From: Chitinophaga caseinilytica
GTDB lineage: Bacteria > Bacteroidota > Bacteroidia > Chitinophagales > Chitinophagaceae
DNA: 64,000 nucleotides
NCBI RefSeq assembly: GCF_038396765.1
Contig: NZ_CP150096.1
Span: forward strand, 477,501-541,500
Direction: 5' to 3'
In this document: positions 1 to 8,446 of the stretch, in pieces
Layout: the number at the start of each line of letters is the position of its first letter
Numbering within the stretch: the stretch's first letter is position 1
The notes under the pieces: model-generated
What the model was told of the DNA's origin: nothing
The model's input: the letters and a program-made list of their open reading frames with translations, nothing else
The model's database searches: none
Position numbers and translations under genes: made by a program

Positions 1-352
1 TTTTGGCGATCATCCGGCCGGTGAATTTTTCCACGCAGGCGATGCGCTCGGCTACCGACATGGTCGGCCATTCTCCCCTGCCGTCTGCATAGGCCGCCAC
101 GGCGGCGTTGAGGGATTCCATGGCTTCGTCGGGCCCGCATAAGGGGTACGACCCGATCACGCGGCGCTCCAGGCCTGTGGGGGTTTTGACGCAGATGGGC
201 GATAACACGGTATGCACGTCTCCATGCCAGTTTTTCATAACGCCGTCAGACAGATAGCTCCGTTGGTGGATTTCCCCGGGCAGATCGTACTCCGCCGGAA
301 TGGCGGAAGCCTCGGGGAAGAGGTGATTCAATTGGTCTTCTAAGGTTGTCAT
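1..352 (-). CDS. NADP-dependent glyceraldehyde-3-phosphate dehydrogenase, N-terminal part (aldehyde dehydrogenase family)
   Basis: About 117 N-terminal residues are visible; the gene runs off the left edge. The reading starts at ATG (MTTLEDQLNHLF) and carries segments such as VHTVLSPICVKTPTG, IGSYPLCGP and GRGEWPTMSVAERI, which I recognise as the N-terminus of the Bacteroidota non-phosphorylating GAPDH / aldehyde dehydrogenase family. Family members oxidise glyceraldehyde 3-phosphate to 3-phosphoglycerate with NADP in the cytoplasm. The catalytic Cys and Glu lie outside the window, so activity cannot be checked. The 282 bases before it, up to the end of the next minus-strand gene, are A+T rich and show no gene; a TAACTTTC box there is a weak promoter candidate. 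Confidence 0.8.
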   Translation of the reverse strand, partial: MTTLEDQLNHLFPEASAIPAEYDLPGEIHQRSYLSDGVMKNWHGDVHTVLSPICVKTPTGLERRVIGSYPLCGPDEAMESLNAAVAAYADGRGEWPTMSVAERIACVEKFTGRMIAK

Positions 353-634
353 ATGTCAGGATTAATGGGTCGCAATTTATGAAAGTTAACATTAAAAAGT
401 AACGAAATCATTCTCAACAAATTGTAAAATTGCAATCGATTGATCATATCTTTTCCATGGTGTATTGGAAACAGGAAAACGCCGGTAAAATAGTATGATG
501 ATGGGGTAATATAGACACTGGTTGGCCCAGTGAAGGGGATCATATTTATGTTGAAAAGATGGCCAATTATCGAAGCGGGTTGCGGGTGAACAACAGCGGG
601 AACCCGTCGTGGAATGTATCTCCAACCGGTGCGG

Positions 635-1105
635 TTACAGCGATACAGCATTCCCTTTCCAGCTGCGGAATAACTGCAGGATTTCTTCCGCACGGTCCGT
701 GGAAACATACCGCGTCTTCCCATTGCGCAGCTGTAACTTCAACAACTGCTTTCCACTGAAAATATACCCCCATCCATCTCCTGCATACCGGATGCCCCAT
801 CCGCCAAAGTTGCGACCTGCAGGCTGTAAAGTCATCTCTTCCAGCTCCTCCCATAAAAAATGCCGTTTCAGGCGGACCACCGGCCGGATTTTTACCAGCA
901 TCCCCTTTTCATCCGCTTCCAGCTGCATTTGCAGCCACATCAGCATACCTCCCAAACCCAATAATAATACCACCGAAGCCAGGCCCATTTCCAGCCAATC
1001 TCCGGTAGTTATGGCTATGTATATGAAAAGTACAAGCAGCGGAACGAGGAGCACCCCTCCGATCCACCGGACCAACCCGGGCATAAATTGTGTTTCTGTT
1101 ATCAT
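635..1105 (-). CDS. small membrane protein with PH-like C-terminal domain, unknown function
   Basis: 156 residues from the ATG that begins MITETQF; an upstream in-frame ATG at 1168 would add 21 residues with no hydrophobic or conserved character, so the shorter start is preferred. Two adjacent hydrophobic helices (about residues 13-34 and 37-58) are followed by a soluble, beta-rich tail with alternating Trp/Gly/aromatic residues (FLWEELEEM, GWGIRY, GWGYIF, RYVSTDRAEEI), the layout of two-helix membrane proteins with a bacterial PH-like domain. No catalytic motif is visible. It is separated from the acyl-CoA dehydrogenase by a possible terminator, so it is probably its own unit. The function is unknown. 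Confidence 0.65.
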   Translation of the reverse strand: MITETQFMPGLVRWIGGVLLVPLLVLFIYIAITTGDWLEMGLASVVLLLGLGGMLMWLQMQLEADEKGMLVKIRPVVRLKRHFLWEELEEMTLQPAGRNFGGWGIRYAGDGWGYIFSGKQLLKLQLRNGKTRYVSTDRAEEILQLFRSWKGNAVSL

Positions 1106-1192
1106 GGAATATTTTATTTCATCCAACCGGGAAATCCCTACCCTGAAATTACGCGAAAAGCCGTGCAATCGGGCATATCCGCGGTAAAACCG

Positions 1193-1224
1193 CAGCGGCC
1201 GGCCCCTGTGGGAGCCAGCCGCTG
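1193..1224 (-). terminator. possible terminator after acyl-CoA dehydrogenase
   Basis: Inverted repeat CAGCGGCCGGC / GCCAGCCGCTG with one mismatch and a 10-base loop, 29 bases after the stop codon of the minus-strand acyl-CoA dehydrogenase. On the minus strand only four T residues follow shortly after, so it is a weak candidate. Confidence 0.4.
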
Positions 1225-1252
1225 ACTATGAGTTGACCTTTTACTTTTACTG

Positions 1253-2395
1253 TCAGGATTTGAGGACTTCCCGCGCGATGACGATCTTCTGGATCTCGCT
1301 CGTGCCCTCGCCGATGGTGCATAACTTCGCATCGCGGTAAAACTTCTCCACCGGGAAATCTTTCGTGTAACCATATCCCCCGAACACCTGCACGGCTTCA
1401 TTGGCAACGGACACCGCGATCTCCGAAGCGTAGTATTTGGCCATGGCAGCCTGTTTCGTCATGGGCAAATGCTTGTTCTTCATATCGGCCGCCTGCATGG
1501 TCAGCAGCTCCGCCGCGGCGATCTGCGTGGCCATGTCCGCCAGTTTGAAGGAAATACCCTGGAAACTGGAGATAGGCTTATCGAACTGGTAGCGTTCCTG
1601 CGAATACTTCAAAGCCGCATCGTACGCGCCTTTCGCGATGCCAAGCGAGAGCGCGGCAATGGAAATGCGCCCGCCGTCGAGCACTTTCATCGATTGGATG
1701 AAGCCGTCGCCTTCCTTGCCCAGCATGTTCCCCGCCGGGATGCGGCAATTATCGAAAATCATTTCGGCGGTCTCGGAAGCCCGCATGCCGAGTTTGTTTT
1801 CCTTCTTCCCGCCGCTGAAACCGGGCGTTCCGCGCTCCACCACGAAGGCCGTCATACCATGACTGTCGCGCACCGCGCCTGTTCTGGCGATCACAACGGC
1901 TACGTCCCCGCTTTTCCCGTGCGTGATCCAGCACTTGGTACCGTTGATCACCCATTCGTCGCCCTCCTTCTTCGCCGTACATTTCATGTTCATGGCGTCT
2001 GACCCGGTGTTCGGTTCCGTGAGGCCCCATGCGCCGATCCATTGGCCGGACGCGAGTTTGGGCAGCCACCGCTGTTTCTGTTCTTCATTGCCGAATTGCA
2101 GGATATGCCCGGTGCACAAGCTGTTATGCGCTGCCAGGCTCAGCCCTACCGCGCCGCAAATCCGCGCCACTTCGCTGATGACCGTCACATATTCCAGGTA
2201 ACCGAGCCCCGAGCCGCCATAGGCTTCCGGCACCAGCACGCCCATGAGCCCCAGCTCACCCATACGGTGAAACAGGTCTGCAGGGAAAGTCTGCGATTCG
2301 TCCCACTCCATAATATGCGGCTGGATGTTCGTTTTCCCGAAATCTTTGATCACCTGGGCGATCTGTTGTTGCATGTCCGTCGGCTGAAAGTTCAT
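1253..2395 (-). CDS. acyl-CoA dehydrogenase
   Basis: 380 residues, the normal length for short/medium-chain acyl-CoA dehydrogenases, which introduce the 2,3 double bond in acyl-CoA and pass electrons to ETF. Visible family signatures are the FAD-contact segment WGLTEPNTGSDA (about 120-135), GTKCWITHG, the helical domain with ALKYSQERYQFDKPIS, and FGGYGYTKDFPVEKFYRDAK. The C-terminal IGEGTSEIQ carries the Glu (about E363) in the position used as catalytic base by the short-chain family. It is the last gene of the porX-led minus-strand group, 15 bases after the helix-hairpin-helix gene. The exact substrate chain length or branched-chain specificity cannot be told from sequence alone. Confidence 0.93.
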   Translation of the reverse strand: MNFQPTDMQQQIAQVIKDFGKTNIQPHIMEWDESQTFPADLFHRMGELGLMGVLVPEAYGGSGLGYLEYVTVISEVARICGAVGLSLAAHNSLCTGHILQFGNEEQKQRWLPKLASGQWIGAWGLTEPNTGSDAMNMKCTAKKEGDEWVINGTKCWITHGKSGDVAVVIARTGAVRDSHGMTAFVVERGTPGFSGGKKENKLGMRASETAEMIFDNCRIPAGNMLGKEGDGFIQSMKVLDGGRISIAALSLGIAKGAYDAALKYSQERYQFDKPISSFQGISFKLADMATQIAAAELLTMQAADMKNKHLPMTKQAAMAKYYASEIAVSVANEAVQVFGGYGYTKDFPVEKFYRDAKLCTIGEGTSEIQKIVIAREVLKS

Positions 2396-2410
2396 AACCT
2401 GAAATACGTT

Positions 2411-3175
2411 TTAAGGGGCGATTAAGTATTTTTCAATTTTACGATAAATGGAGTCATTCACCAAAGGCAGCGCCTTTAGGTCGCTCACCTGCCTGAAACG
2501 CCCGTTGGCACTACGATATCGTATGATAGCACGGGCCAATTTCGTGTTGATGTATGGATGATCGGCCAAAGATTTTTCATCTGTCTCGTTGACATCGATC
2601 TTTCTTAGAGATTCATCACCCAGTCGTAAATAAGGTTGAATTTTTTTAAATACGGAATCGGGCAAACCATAGGTTTCACCTACTTGTATGACACTGTGGA
2701 AGCCGCCGAGGCGCTCCCGGAACCGCACGATCCGCCCCGCATACCCCGCGCCGATGTATGGCAAACGTTCCCATTCCGCACTGTCTGCCACGTTAATTCC
2801 GATCACCGGCGGCGGCTTCCGTTCCCAGGATTTCTTCCACGCGGTATCGCGCTGCCAGGGTTTGCGAAATGCACTGTCTTTGCGGTAGGATTTACCTTTC
2901 CAGCTGGCGCGCATACTGTCGTACCGCCGCGTCTTTTCGCGCGCCCCTTCCGCCAGGAGCCCCGCTACCGCGCGCTCCGCCTCCGCCATGCCCAGCGTAT
3001 CCGCAGGTGGCGGCAATGGGCGGACGTGCAGCCAGACGACCGGTACACATTGGAAAACGACGATGAGGATTAAAAGGCAGGCAATGCCCTGCCGTTCCCG
3101 ACGGGAAAAATCAAAAAGAGAATCCGGCACAAACAATGGTTTTAATGAGCGCCGAATGTACTTTTTTTCGATCAC
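2411..3175 (-). CDS. membrane-anchored helix-hairpin-helix protein (ComEA-like)
   Basis: 254 residues. One transmembrane segment (about 31-52, rich in Leu/Ile/Val) follows a basic N-terminus. A linker rich in Arg, Lys and Trp then leads to two tandem helix-hairpin-helix repeats: INVADSAEWERLPYIGAGYA to about 182, and IDVNETDEKSLADHPYIN to about 250. HhH pairs of this kind bind DNA non-specifically; in ComEA they receive transforming DNA at the cell envelope. Here the role is unproven, since no other com genes are near. The start is GTG, in a GTGA overlap with the stop of the upstream metallo-hydrolase, which points to translational coupling. Confidence 0.8.
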   Translation of the reverse strand: MIEKKYIRRSLKPLFVPDSLFDFSRRERQGIACLLILIVVFQCVPVVWLHVRPLPPPADTLGMAEAERAVAGLLAEGAREKTRRYDSMRASWKGKSYRKDSAFRKPWQRDTAWKKSWERKPPPVIGINVADSAEWERLPYIGAGYAGRIVRFRERLGGFHSVIQVGETYGLPDSVFKKIQPYLRLGDESLRKIDVNETDEKSLADHPYINTKLARAIIRYRSANGRFRQVSDLKALPLVNDSIYRKIEKYLIAP

Positions 3176-3936
3176 AAAATTATTTCGAGACCATCATAGG
3201 CAAGGTGCATCCCTTCGGGCAGCATTGGTTCCACTTCCGCATGCAACCCAAGCTGGTGGCTGATATGCGTAAACAGCACCTGCGGCACTTCCAGTTCCCG
3301 GCCCAGTTCGATGGCTTCGTCGAGCGTGAAATGGGAGATATGTTTTTCGCGGCGCAGCGCGTTGAGCACAAGCACTTTCGATCCGCGGATCTTTTCCTTT
3401 TCCTCCGGGGCGATGAAATTGGCGTCGGTAATGTAGGTGAAGTCGCCGAAGCGGAAGCCCAGTACGGGCATCTTATGATGTAAAACGTTGACGGGCGTGA
3501 ATTTCAGGCCGTTCACGGAAAACGGCTCATTCCCGATCGATCGCAAATTCAGTTCGGGTATACCGGGGTATTTGAAATCGGCGAACGCGTAGGAGAATTC
3601 GCGCATGATCACGTCCTGCGAATAATCCGAAGCGTAAATATCGATGGGTTGCTGCTGGAAATAGTTGAAGGCGCGGATATCGTCCATCCCCGCGATGTGA
3701 TCTTTGTGGGAATGCGTGATCACCACGGCTTCCAGCCGCTTCACCTGTGCGCGGAGCATCTGGTAGCGGAAATCGGGCGTGGTATCGATGACGATATTGC
3801 CGGCTTTTTCGTCGGAGATGAGGATACTGGAACGGAGGCGGTTGTCTCGCGGGTCTGAAGAGGCGCAAACGTTGCACGGGCAGGCGATGACCGGCACGCC
3901 CTGTGAGGTGCCCGTACCGAGGAAGGTTACTTTCAC
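3172..3936 (-). CDS. MBL-fold metallo-hydrolase (PhnP-like)
   Basis: 254 residues, a complete single-domain metallo-beta-lactamase-fold hydrolase. It begins MKVTFLGTGTSQGVPVIACPC and has the metal motif HSHKDH at residues 75-80, a second His region (NVLHHKMP), DANF and a C-terminal FTHISHQ. The opening and the CPC...C pattern match the PhnP / cyclic-phosphate phosphodiesterase-like branch found widely in Bacteroidota; the substrate is unknown. The start is GTG and overlaps the stop of the preceding gene by GTGA. With the same arrangement at its 3' end, it is translationally sandwiched in the porX operon. Confidence 0.88.
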   Translation of the reverse strand: MKVTFLGTGTSQGVPVIACPCNVCASSDPRDNRLRSSILISDEKAGNIVIDTTPDFRYQMLRAQVKRLEAVVITHSHKDHIAGMDDIRAFNYFQQQPIDIYASDYSQDVIMREFSYAFADFKYPGIPELNLRSIGNEPFSVNGLKFTPVNVLHHKMPVLGFRFGDFTYITDANFIAPEEKEKIRGSKVLVLNALRREKHISHFTLDEAIELGRELEVPQVLFTHISHQLGLHAEVEPMLPEGMHLAYDGLEIIL

Positions 3937-4307
3937 GGCTGCGGGGTTTCCGGGTTTTCGTCAGCGGTCCCTTCTTCTGCCTCGTCTTTACCGGCCTCGT
4001 TTTTAGACGCTTCTTCCCTGGCGGCGGCAGCGGCCATTTCAGCGCGGCTGTCGATCACCTGGCGGTAGAGCTTCTGCGATTCCGGCGTGAGGAAACCTTC
4101 TTCCAGGGCGATGGACGGCAGAATGTCGAGCAGGGTATTGATACGGCCTTCCACGTTCAGGAATTTGTTCACCACCACTACTTTCTTGTGTTCCAGGATG
4201 CAGTAGCCGGAGTTGAACGTTCCCTTTTCGTAGCGAATGATATATTTCGCCTCGTCAAAAATCTTCTCCAGCTTCGCCAGGTTGGCGGGGGTACTCTTCA
4301 GGTTCAT
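3933..4307 (-). CDS. conserved hypothetical protein with acidic tail
   Basis: 124 residues, no signal peptide or membrane segment. The first ~85 residues are a compact folded-looking domain (LEKIFDEAKYIIRYEKGTF, KVVVVNKFLNVEGRI), followed by an Ala/Glu-rich, low-complexity acidic tail from about residue 88. I recognise it only as a small protein conserved in Chitinophagaceae-like genomes and cannot assign a function. It sits 19 bases after porX and overlaps the metallo-hydrolase start by four bases, so it is very likely cotranscribed with porX. Confidence 0.7.
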   Translation of the reverse strand: MNLKSTPANLAKLEKIFDEAKYIIRYEKGTFNSGYCILEHKKVVVVNKFLNVEGRINTLLDILPSIALEEGFLTPESQKLYRQVIDSRAEMAAAAAREEASKNEAGKDEAEEGTADENPETPQP

Positions 4308-4326
4308 ATGTTCTCCCGTTGTTTAG

Positions 4327-5880
4327 CTATTTGCTCACCATCTTCGCTACCGGCACGATCATTTCTTCGAGCGAGATCCCGCCGTGCTGGAAGGTGTTGC
4401 GGTAATAGTTCACAAAAAAATTATAATTGTTCGGATAACAGAGGTATCCGTCTCCACGGGCAAAGATATAAGAAGAATTGACATTCGGCCGCGGCAGCCC
4501 GGCATCTTTCGGGTCGCGGAAGGCCAGTACTTCCTTGGGATCGTAGTTCAGGTTGCGGCCGTGCTTGTATCGCAGGTTGGTGGTGGTCTGCTTGTCGCCG
4601 ATCACTTTCACCGGCGTTTTCACGCGTACGGAGCCGTGGTCTGTAGCTATGATCAGGTTGATCTTCTTGTCCGAAATCTTCTTCAGCGCCTGGTGAAGGG
4701 GCGAATGTTCGAACCAGCTGGTGGTGATGGAACGGTAGCTCACTTCGTCGCCGGCCAGTTCTTTGAGCACTTCCATTTCCGTCCGGGCATGGCTGAGCAT
4801 GTCCACGAAGTTATAAACGATCACGTTCAGCGGATAGTTCAGCAGGTTGTGCATATTGTTGACGAGATGCTGCCCGTCTGCATGGTGGACCACTTTCGTA
4901 TACGAGAATTTCGGGTCCATTTTGAGGCGGGCCAGCTGTGCCGCGATGAATTTCTCCTCGTGGAGGTTTTTGCCGCCTTCTTCGTCGTCGTTCTTCCATT
5001 CATCGGGGAATTTCGCCTCGATGTCGATGGGCAGCATACCGGAAAAAATAGCATTCCGGGCATATTGGGTGGAAGTGGGGAGAATGCTGTAAAAAGTGTC
5101 TTCCTCCACCACCCGGAACGATTCGGAGAAGATGGGCTGGATGGCTTTCCACTGGTCGTACCGGAGGTTATCGATGAGGATGAAGAAGTTGGGGACGGAA
5201 GGGTCGAGCAGGGGCAGCACTTTCTTCGAAAAGAGGGTGTGGCTCATGATGGGCGCGTTTTTGGCGCCGGGGGCCACCCAATCCGCATAATTCCGGGCGA
5301 TGAATTTGGCGAACTCGGTGTTGGCTTCGGATTTCTGGGACTGGAGCACTTCCAGCATTTCGGGCGAGTCGGATTTCGCCATTTCCATTTCCCAGTACAC
5401 GAGTTTTTTGTAGATATCGGCCCATTCTTCGTGGTTCGGGTTATCGTTCAGGGCCATGAACAGCGTCCGGAACTGTTGCTGGTAGGCCGTTGTGGTTTTT
5501 TCTGCCACGAGGCGCTTGTTGTCGATGATTTTCTTGAGCGACAGCAAAACCTGGTTGGGGTTGACGGGTTTGATGAGGTAATCGGTGATCTGGGACCCGA
5601 TGGCCTCGTCCATCACGTTTTCCGCCTCGTTCTTCGTGATCATGACCACGGGTATCTGCTGGTTGATCTCCTTGATCTTCCCGAGGGTTTCAAGGCCGGT
5701 GATGCCGGGCATCGACTCGTCGAGCAGCACTACGTCCACGATATTTTCGCGGAGGAATTCCAGCGCGTCGTACCCGTTGGTGAGTGCGGAAACGTGGTAA
5801 CCTTTATTTTCCAGGAAGATGATCTGCGATTTGAGGGAATCGATCTCATCGTCCACCCAGAGTATATTGATTTGATTCAT
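4327..5880 (-). CDS. porX: PorX: response regulator with PglZ-type phosphatase domain
   Basis: 517 residues. Residues 1-120 form a CheY-like receiver: acidic pair D10/D11, phospho-acceptor D54 in VVLLDESMPG, and Lys in DYLIKPVNP. Residues ~200-515 are a PglZ / alkaline-phosphatase-superfamily domain, shown by FFILIDNLRYDQWK, ILPTSTQYARNAIFSGMLP, IIATDHGSVRVKTP and RYKHGRNL. This receiver-PglZ fusion is PorX, which with the kinase PorY and sigma factor SigP controls type IX secretion genes in Porphyromonas gingivalis and is conserved in gliding and secreting Bacteroidota. There is no DNA-binding domain. It heads a minus-strand group of five genes; porY is not in the window. Confidence 0.93.
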   Translation of the reverse strand: MNQINILWVDDEIDSLKSQIIFLENKGYHVSALTNGYDALEFLRENIVDVVLLDESMPGITGLETLGKIKEINQQIPVVMITKNEAENVMDEAIGSQITDYLIKPVNPNQVLLSLKKIIDNKRLVAEKTTTAYQQQFRTLFMALNDNPNHEEWADIYKKLVYWEMEMAKSDSPEMLEVLQSQKSEANTEFAKFIARNYADWVAPGAKNAPIMSHTLFSKKVLPLLDPSVPNFFILIDNLRYDQWKAIQPIFSESFRVVEEDTFYSILPTSTQYARNAIFSGMLPIDIEAKFPDEWKNDDEEGGKNLHEEKFIAAQLARLKMDPKFSYTKVVHHADGQHLVNNMHNLLNYPLNVIVYNFVDMLSHARTEMEVLKELAGDEVSYRSITTSWFEHSPLHQALKKISDKKINLIIATDHGSVRVKTPVKVIGDKQTTTNLRYKHGRNLNYDPKEVLAFRDPKDAGLPRPNVNSSYIFARGDGYLCYPNNYNFFVNYYRNTFQHGGISLEEMIVPVAKMVSK

Positions 5881-6007
5881 GTATACGAATTACGAATTTA
5901 TTTAGAATATATTGGCAAATATTTAGATACGGTCAAAAATCGTACCCATGCGGTGTAAAAACGCCGGGGCGGGGCTTTCCCATCAGCAAAAGTTAGCGCG
6001 GATGGCG

Positions 6008-6015
6008 TAGATTTG
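6008..6015 (+). promoter_or_regulatory. -7 box (TAGATTTG) for the HD-domain gene
   Basis: TAGATTTG matches the Bacteroidota -7 consensus TAnnTTTG exactly, 24 bases before the ATG of the HD gene. No clear TTTG at -33; TTT at 5976-5978 is further away than usual. Confidence 0.5.
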
Positions 6016-6039
6016 TACCGATCGATATAAAACGACCGA

Positions 6040-7266
6040 ATGACTGACCGAAAACGCAAGATTGTGAACGACCCGGTGTATGGGTTTATAACAATCGATC
6101 ATCCATTGATATTCAGCCTCCTGTCGCACCCGTACTACCAGCGGCTGCGGCGGATACACCAGATGGCGCTGGCGCACCTGGTATATCCGGGCGCCATGCA
6201 TACCCGTTTCCATCACAGTATGGGGGCGTACCACCTGATGAGCTGTGCGCTGGCGGAGTTGAAGGGAAAGGGGGTGGAAATATCGGAAGAAGAGGAAGTG
6301 GCCGCGAAAATGGCCATATTATTGCATGATGTGGGGCATGGGCCTTATTCCCATGCGCTGGAGCATTCGCTGGTGGAGGGTGTTTCCCATGAGGAGATTT
6401 CCCAGCTGCTTATGCAGACGCTCAACCGGGAGATGGACGGCGCGCTGGACCTGACTTTGGAGATTTTTAACGACCGGTATCATAAAAAATTCCTGCATCA
6501 ATTGGTTTCCAGCCAGTTAGACGTAGACCGGATGGATTACCTGAGCCGCGACAGCTTTTACACGGGCGTTTCGGAGGGGGTGATTTCGTACGACAGGATC
6601 ATCAAAATGCTGACGGTGGCCGGCGGGGAGCTGATGGTGGAGGAAAAAGGGATTTATTCCATCGAGAAGTTCATTGTGGCGAGGCGGCTCATGTATTGGC
6701 AGGTGTACCTGCATAAAACGGTGCTGAGCGCGGAAAACATGCTGGTGCGCGTGCTGATGCGGGCCAAAGTGCTTGCGGGGCAGGGCGTGGAGCTGTTCGG
6801 TTCCCCCGCGCTGCGGTACTTCCTGTACCGGCGGGTGGGGCGCCAGGAGTTCGGGCACGACCCCGAGGTGCTGGCACAGTTCTGCCTGCTGGACGATTAC
6901 GACATCATGGGCGCCATCAAGGTGTGGGCGGGGCATGAAGACAAGACGCTGGGCACGCTGTGCCGGTGGCTCGTGAACCGCCAACTTTTCAAGGTTACGC
7001 TGCGGAACGACCCGTTTAGCGCGGCCGAAGTGGCCGGGCTGCGGGAAAAAGCGATGCAGGAACTGGGGCTTTCCGCGGAGGAAGCGGAATATTTCGTGTT
7101 CACCGATGCGGCCAGCCTCAAGGCCTATGATGCTGAAGATGAAAAGATTAACATATTATATAAGGACGGCAACGTGCGGGATATTTCTTCCATCGACAAT
7201 GCCCTTGTATCGCATACTTTGGCAAGACCGATAAAAAAATTCTACATTTGTCATCCAAAATTCTAG
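6040..7266 (+). CDS. HD-domain phosphohydrolase
   Basis: 408 residues, cytoplasmic. The HD metal site is visible as RFHHSMG (H58/H59), LLHDVGHGPYSHALEH (H96, D97, with H100 and H105) and SQLDVDRMDYLSRDSFYTG further on. The order resembles dNTP triphosphohydrolases and the YdhJ-like HD family. Members cleave phosphate bonds of nucleotides, but the substrate of this Bacteroidota group, which often sits upstream of lpxD, is not established. The 3' end overlaps the promoter of the lpx operon. A partial separation of regulation is therefore likely, although read-through into lpxD is possible. Confidence 0.88.
   Translation: MTDRKRKIVNDPVYGFITIDHPLIFSLLSHPYYQRLRRIHQMALAHLVYPGAMHTRFHHSMGAYHLMSCALAELKGKGVEISEEEEVAAKMAILLHDVGHGPYSHALEHSLVEGVSHEEISQLLMQTLNREMDGALDLTLEIFNDRYHKKFLHQLVSSQLDVDRMDYLSRDSFYTGVSEGVISYDRIIKMLTVAGGELMVEEKGIYSIEKFIVARRLMYWQVYLHKTVLSAENMLVRVLMRAKVLAGQGVELFGSPALRYFLYRRVGRQEFGHDPEVLAQFCLLDDYDIMGAIKVWAGHEDKTLGTLCRWLVNRQLFKVTLRNDPFSAAEVAGLREKAMQELGLSAEEAEYFVFTDAASLKAYDAEDEKINILYKDGNVRDISSIDNALVSHTLARPIKKFYICHPKF
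7218..7250 (+). promoter_or_regulatory. promoter of the lpxD-lpxC/fabZ-lpxA operon
   Basis: TTTG at 7218-7221 and TACATTTG at 7243-7250 with a 21-base spacer fit the Bacteroidota -33/-7 consensus. The box lies inside the 3' end of the HD gene and would give a leader of about 100 bases before lpxD. Confidence 0.65.
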
Positions 7267-7358
7267 GCTAACAACGTTTTACACGAACTTAACATGTTAG
7301 TGAATACGGTAATATTATCCGGAGGCGGCCTGGAAGGTAACATTTCAACATTATAACT

Positions 7359-8414
7359 ATGCAATTCAGCGCATTACAGCTGGCTACCATACTGAACGGT
7401 AAGCTGGAGGGGGACCCGGAAGTGAAAGTGCACAATATCGCCAAAATAGAAGAGGCAGGGGACGGCATGTTAAGTTTCATCGCCAACCCCAAGTACGAAG
7501 AATTCATTTACACCACGCAGGCTTCCATCCTCATCGTGAATGATACCCTGGAGATCGACCGGCCCGTGAAGCCCACGCTGATCCGCGTGAAAGACGCATA
7601 CAGCTCCTTCGCGCTGTTGCTGGAGAAATACCAGCAGCTGACGGGCGCGGGCAACAAAACCGGCATCCAGCAGCCTTCCCACGTTCCGGCCACCGTAAAA
7701 ATGGGCACCGGCGTGTTTATCGGCGCTTTCGCCTATCTTGGCGAAAACGTGCAGCTGGGCGATAACGTGAAGATCTACCCCGGCGTGTACCTGGGAGACA
7801 ATGTGAAGATCGGTTCCGGCTCCGTGCTGTACCCCGGCGTGAAAGTGTACGACCATTGCGTGGTGGGCAACCGCGTGATCCTCCATGCCGGCTGCGTGAT
7901 CGGCGGGGACGGGTTCGGGTTTGCGCCGCAGGCGGACGGTTCCTATAAAAAAGTGCCCCAGGTGGGCAACGTGGTGATCCACGACGATGTGGAGATCGGC
8001 GCGAACACGACCATCGACCGGGCAACCATGGGCTCTACCGTGATCCTTTCCGGCGTGAAGCTCGACAACCTCATCCAGATCGCCCACAACGTGGAAATCG
8101 GCCAGAATACCGTGATCGCGGCGCAATCGGGCATTTCCGGCAGCACCAAGATCGGGCGGAACTGCGTGATCGGCGGGCAGGTAGGCATCGTGGGGCATAT
8201 CCAGATCGCAGACGGCACCCGGATCAACGCGCAAAGCGGATTGTCGAAATCCATCACCACGCCCAATACCGCCCTTACCGGCTCCCCGGCGTACGATTAT
8301 AAAAGTTCACTGAAAAGTCAGGCAATTTTTAGAAATTTGCCGGAATTGGAAAAGCGCGTCAAAGAACTTGAAGATATGGTGAAGCAACTGCTGGCGGAAA
8401 AAGCCGGTGTTTAA
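7359..8414 (+). CDS. lpxD: UDP-3-O-(3-hydroxyacyl)glucosamine N-acyltransferase
   Basis: 351 residues. LpxD adds the second 3-hydroxyacyl chain to UDP-3-O-acyl-glucosamine in lipid A synthesis. An N-terminal uridine-binding domain (about 1-100) is followed by a long left-handed beta-helix of hexapeptide repeats ([19 protein letters not shown] onward). The catalytic His is H243 in [11 protein letters not shown]. The C-terminal helix ([19 protein letters not shown]) is the usual trimerising tail. First gene of the lpx operon, with its own promoter at 7218-7250; lpxC/fabZ follows after 32 bases. Confidence 0.96.
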   Translation: MQFSALQLATILNGKLEGDPEVKVHNIAKIEEAGDGMLSFIANPKYEEFIYTTQASILIVNDTLEIDRPVKPTLIRVKDAYSSFALLLEKYQQLTGAGNKTGIQQPSHVPATVKMGTGVFIGAFAYLGENVQLGDNVKIYPGVYLGDNVKIGSGSVLYPGVKVYDHCVVGNRVILHAGCVIGGDGFGFAPQADGSYKKVPQVGNVVIHDDVEIGANTTIDRATMGSTVILSGVKLDNLIQIAHNVEIGQNTVIAAQSGISGSTKIGRNCVIGGQVGIVGHIQIADGTRINAQSGLSKSITTPNTALTGSPAYDYKSSLKSQAIFRNLPELEKRVKELEDMVKQLLAEKAGV

Positions 8415-8446
8415 ATAATTAAAACGAAACTGAATACGTAGCTATA

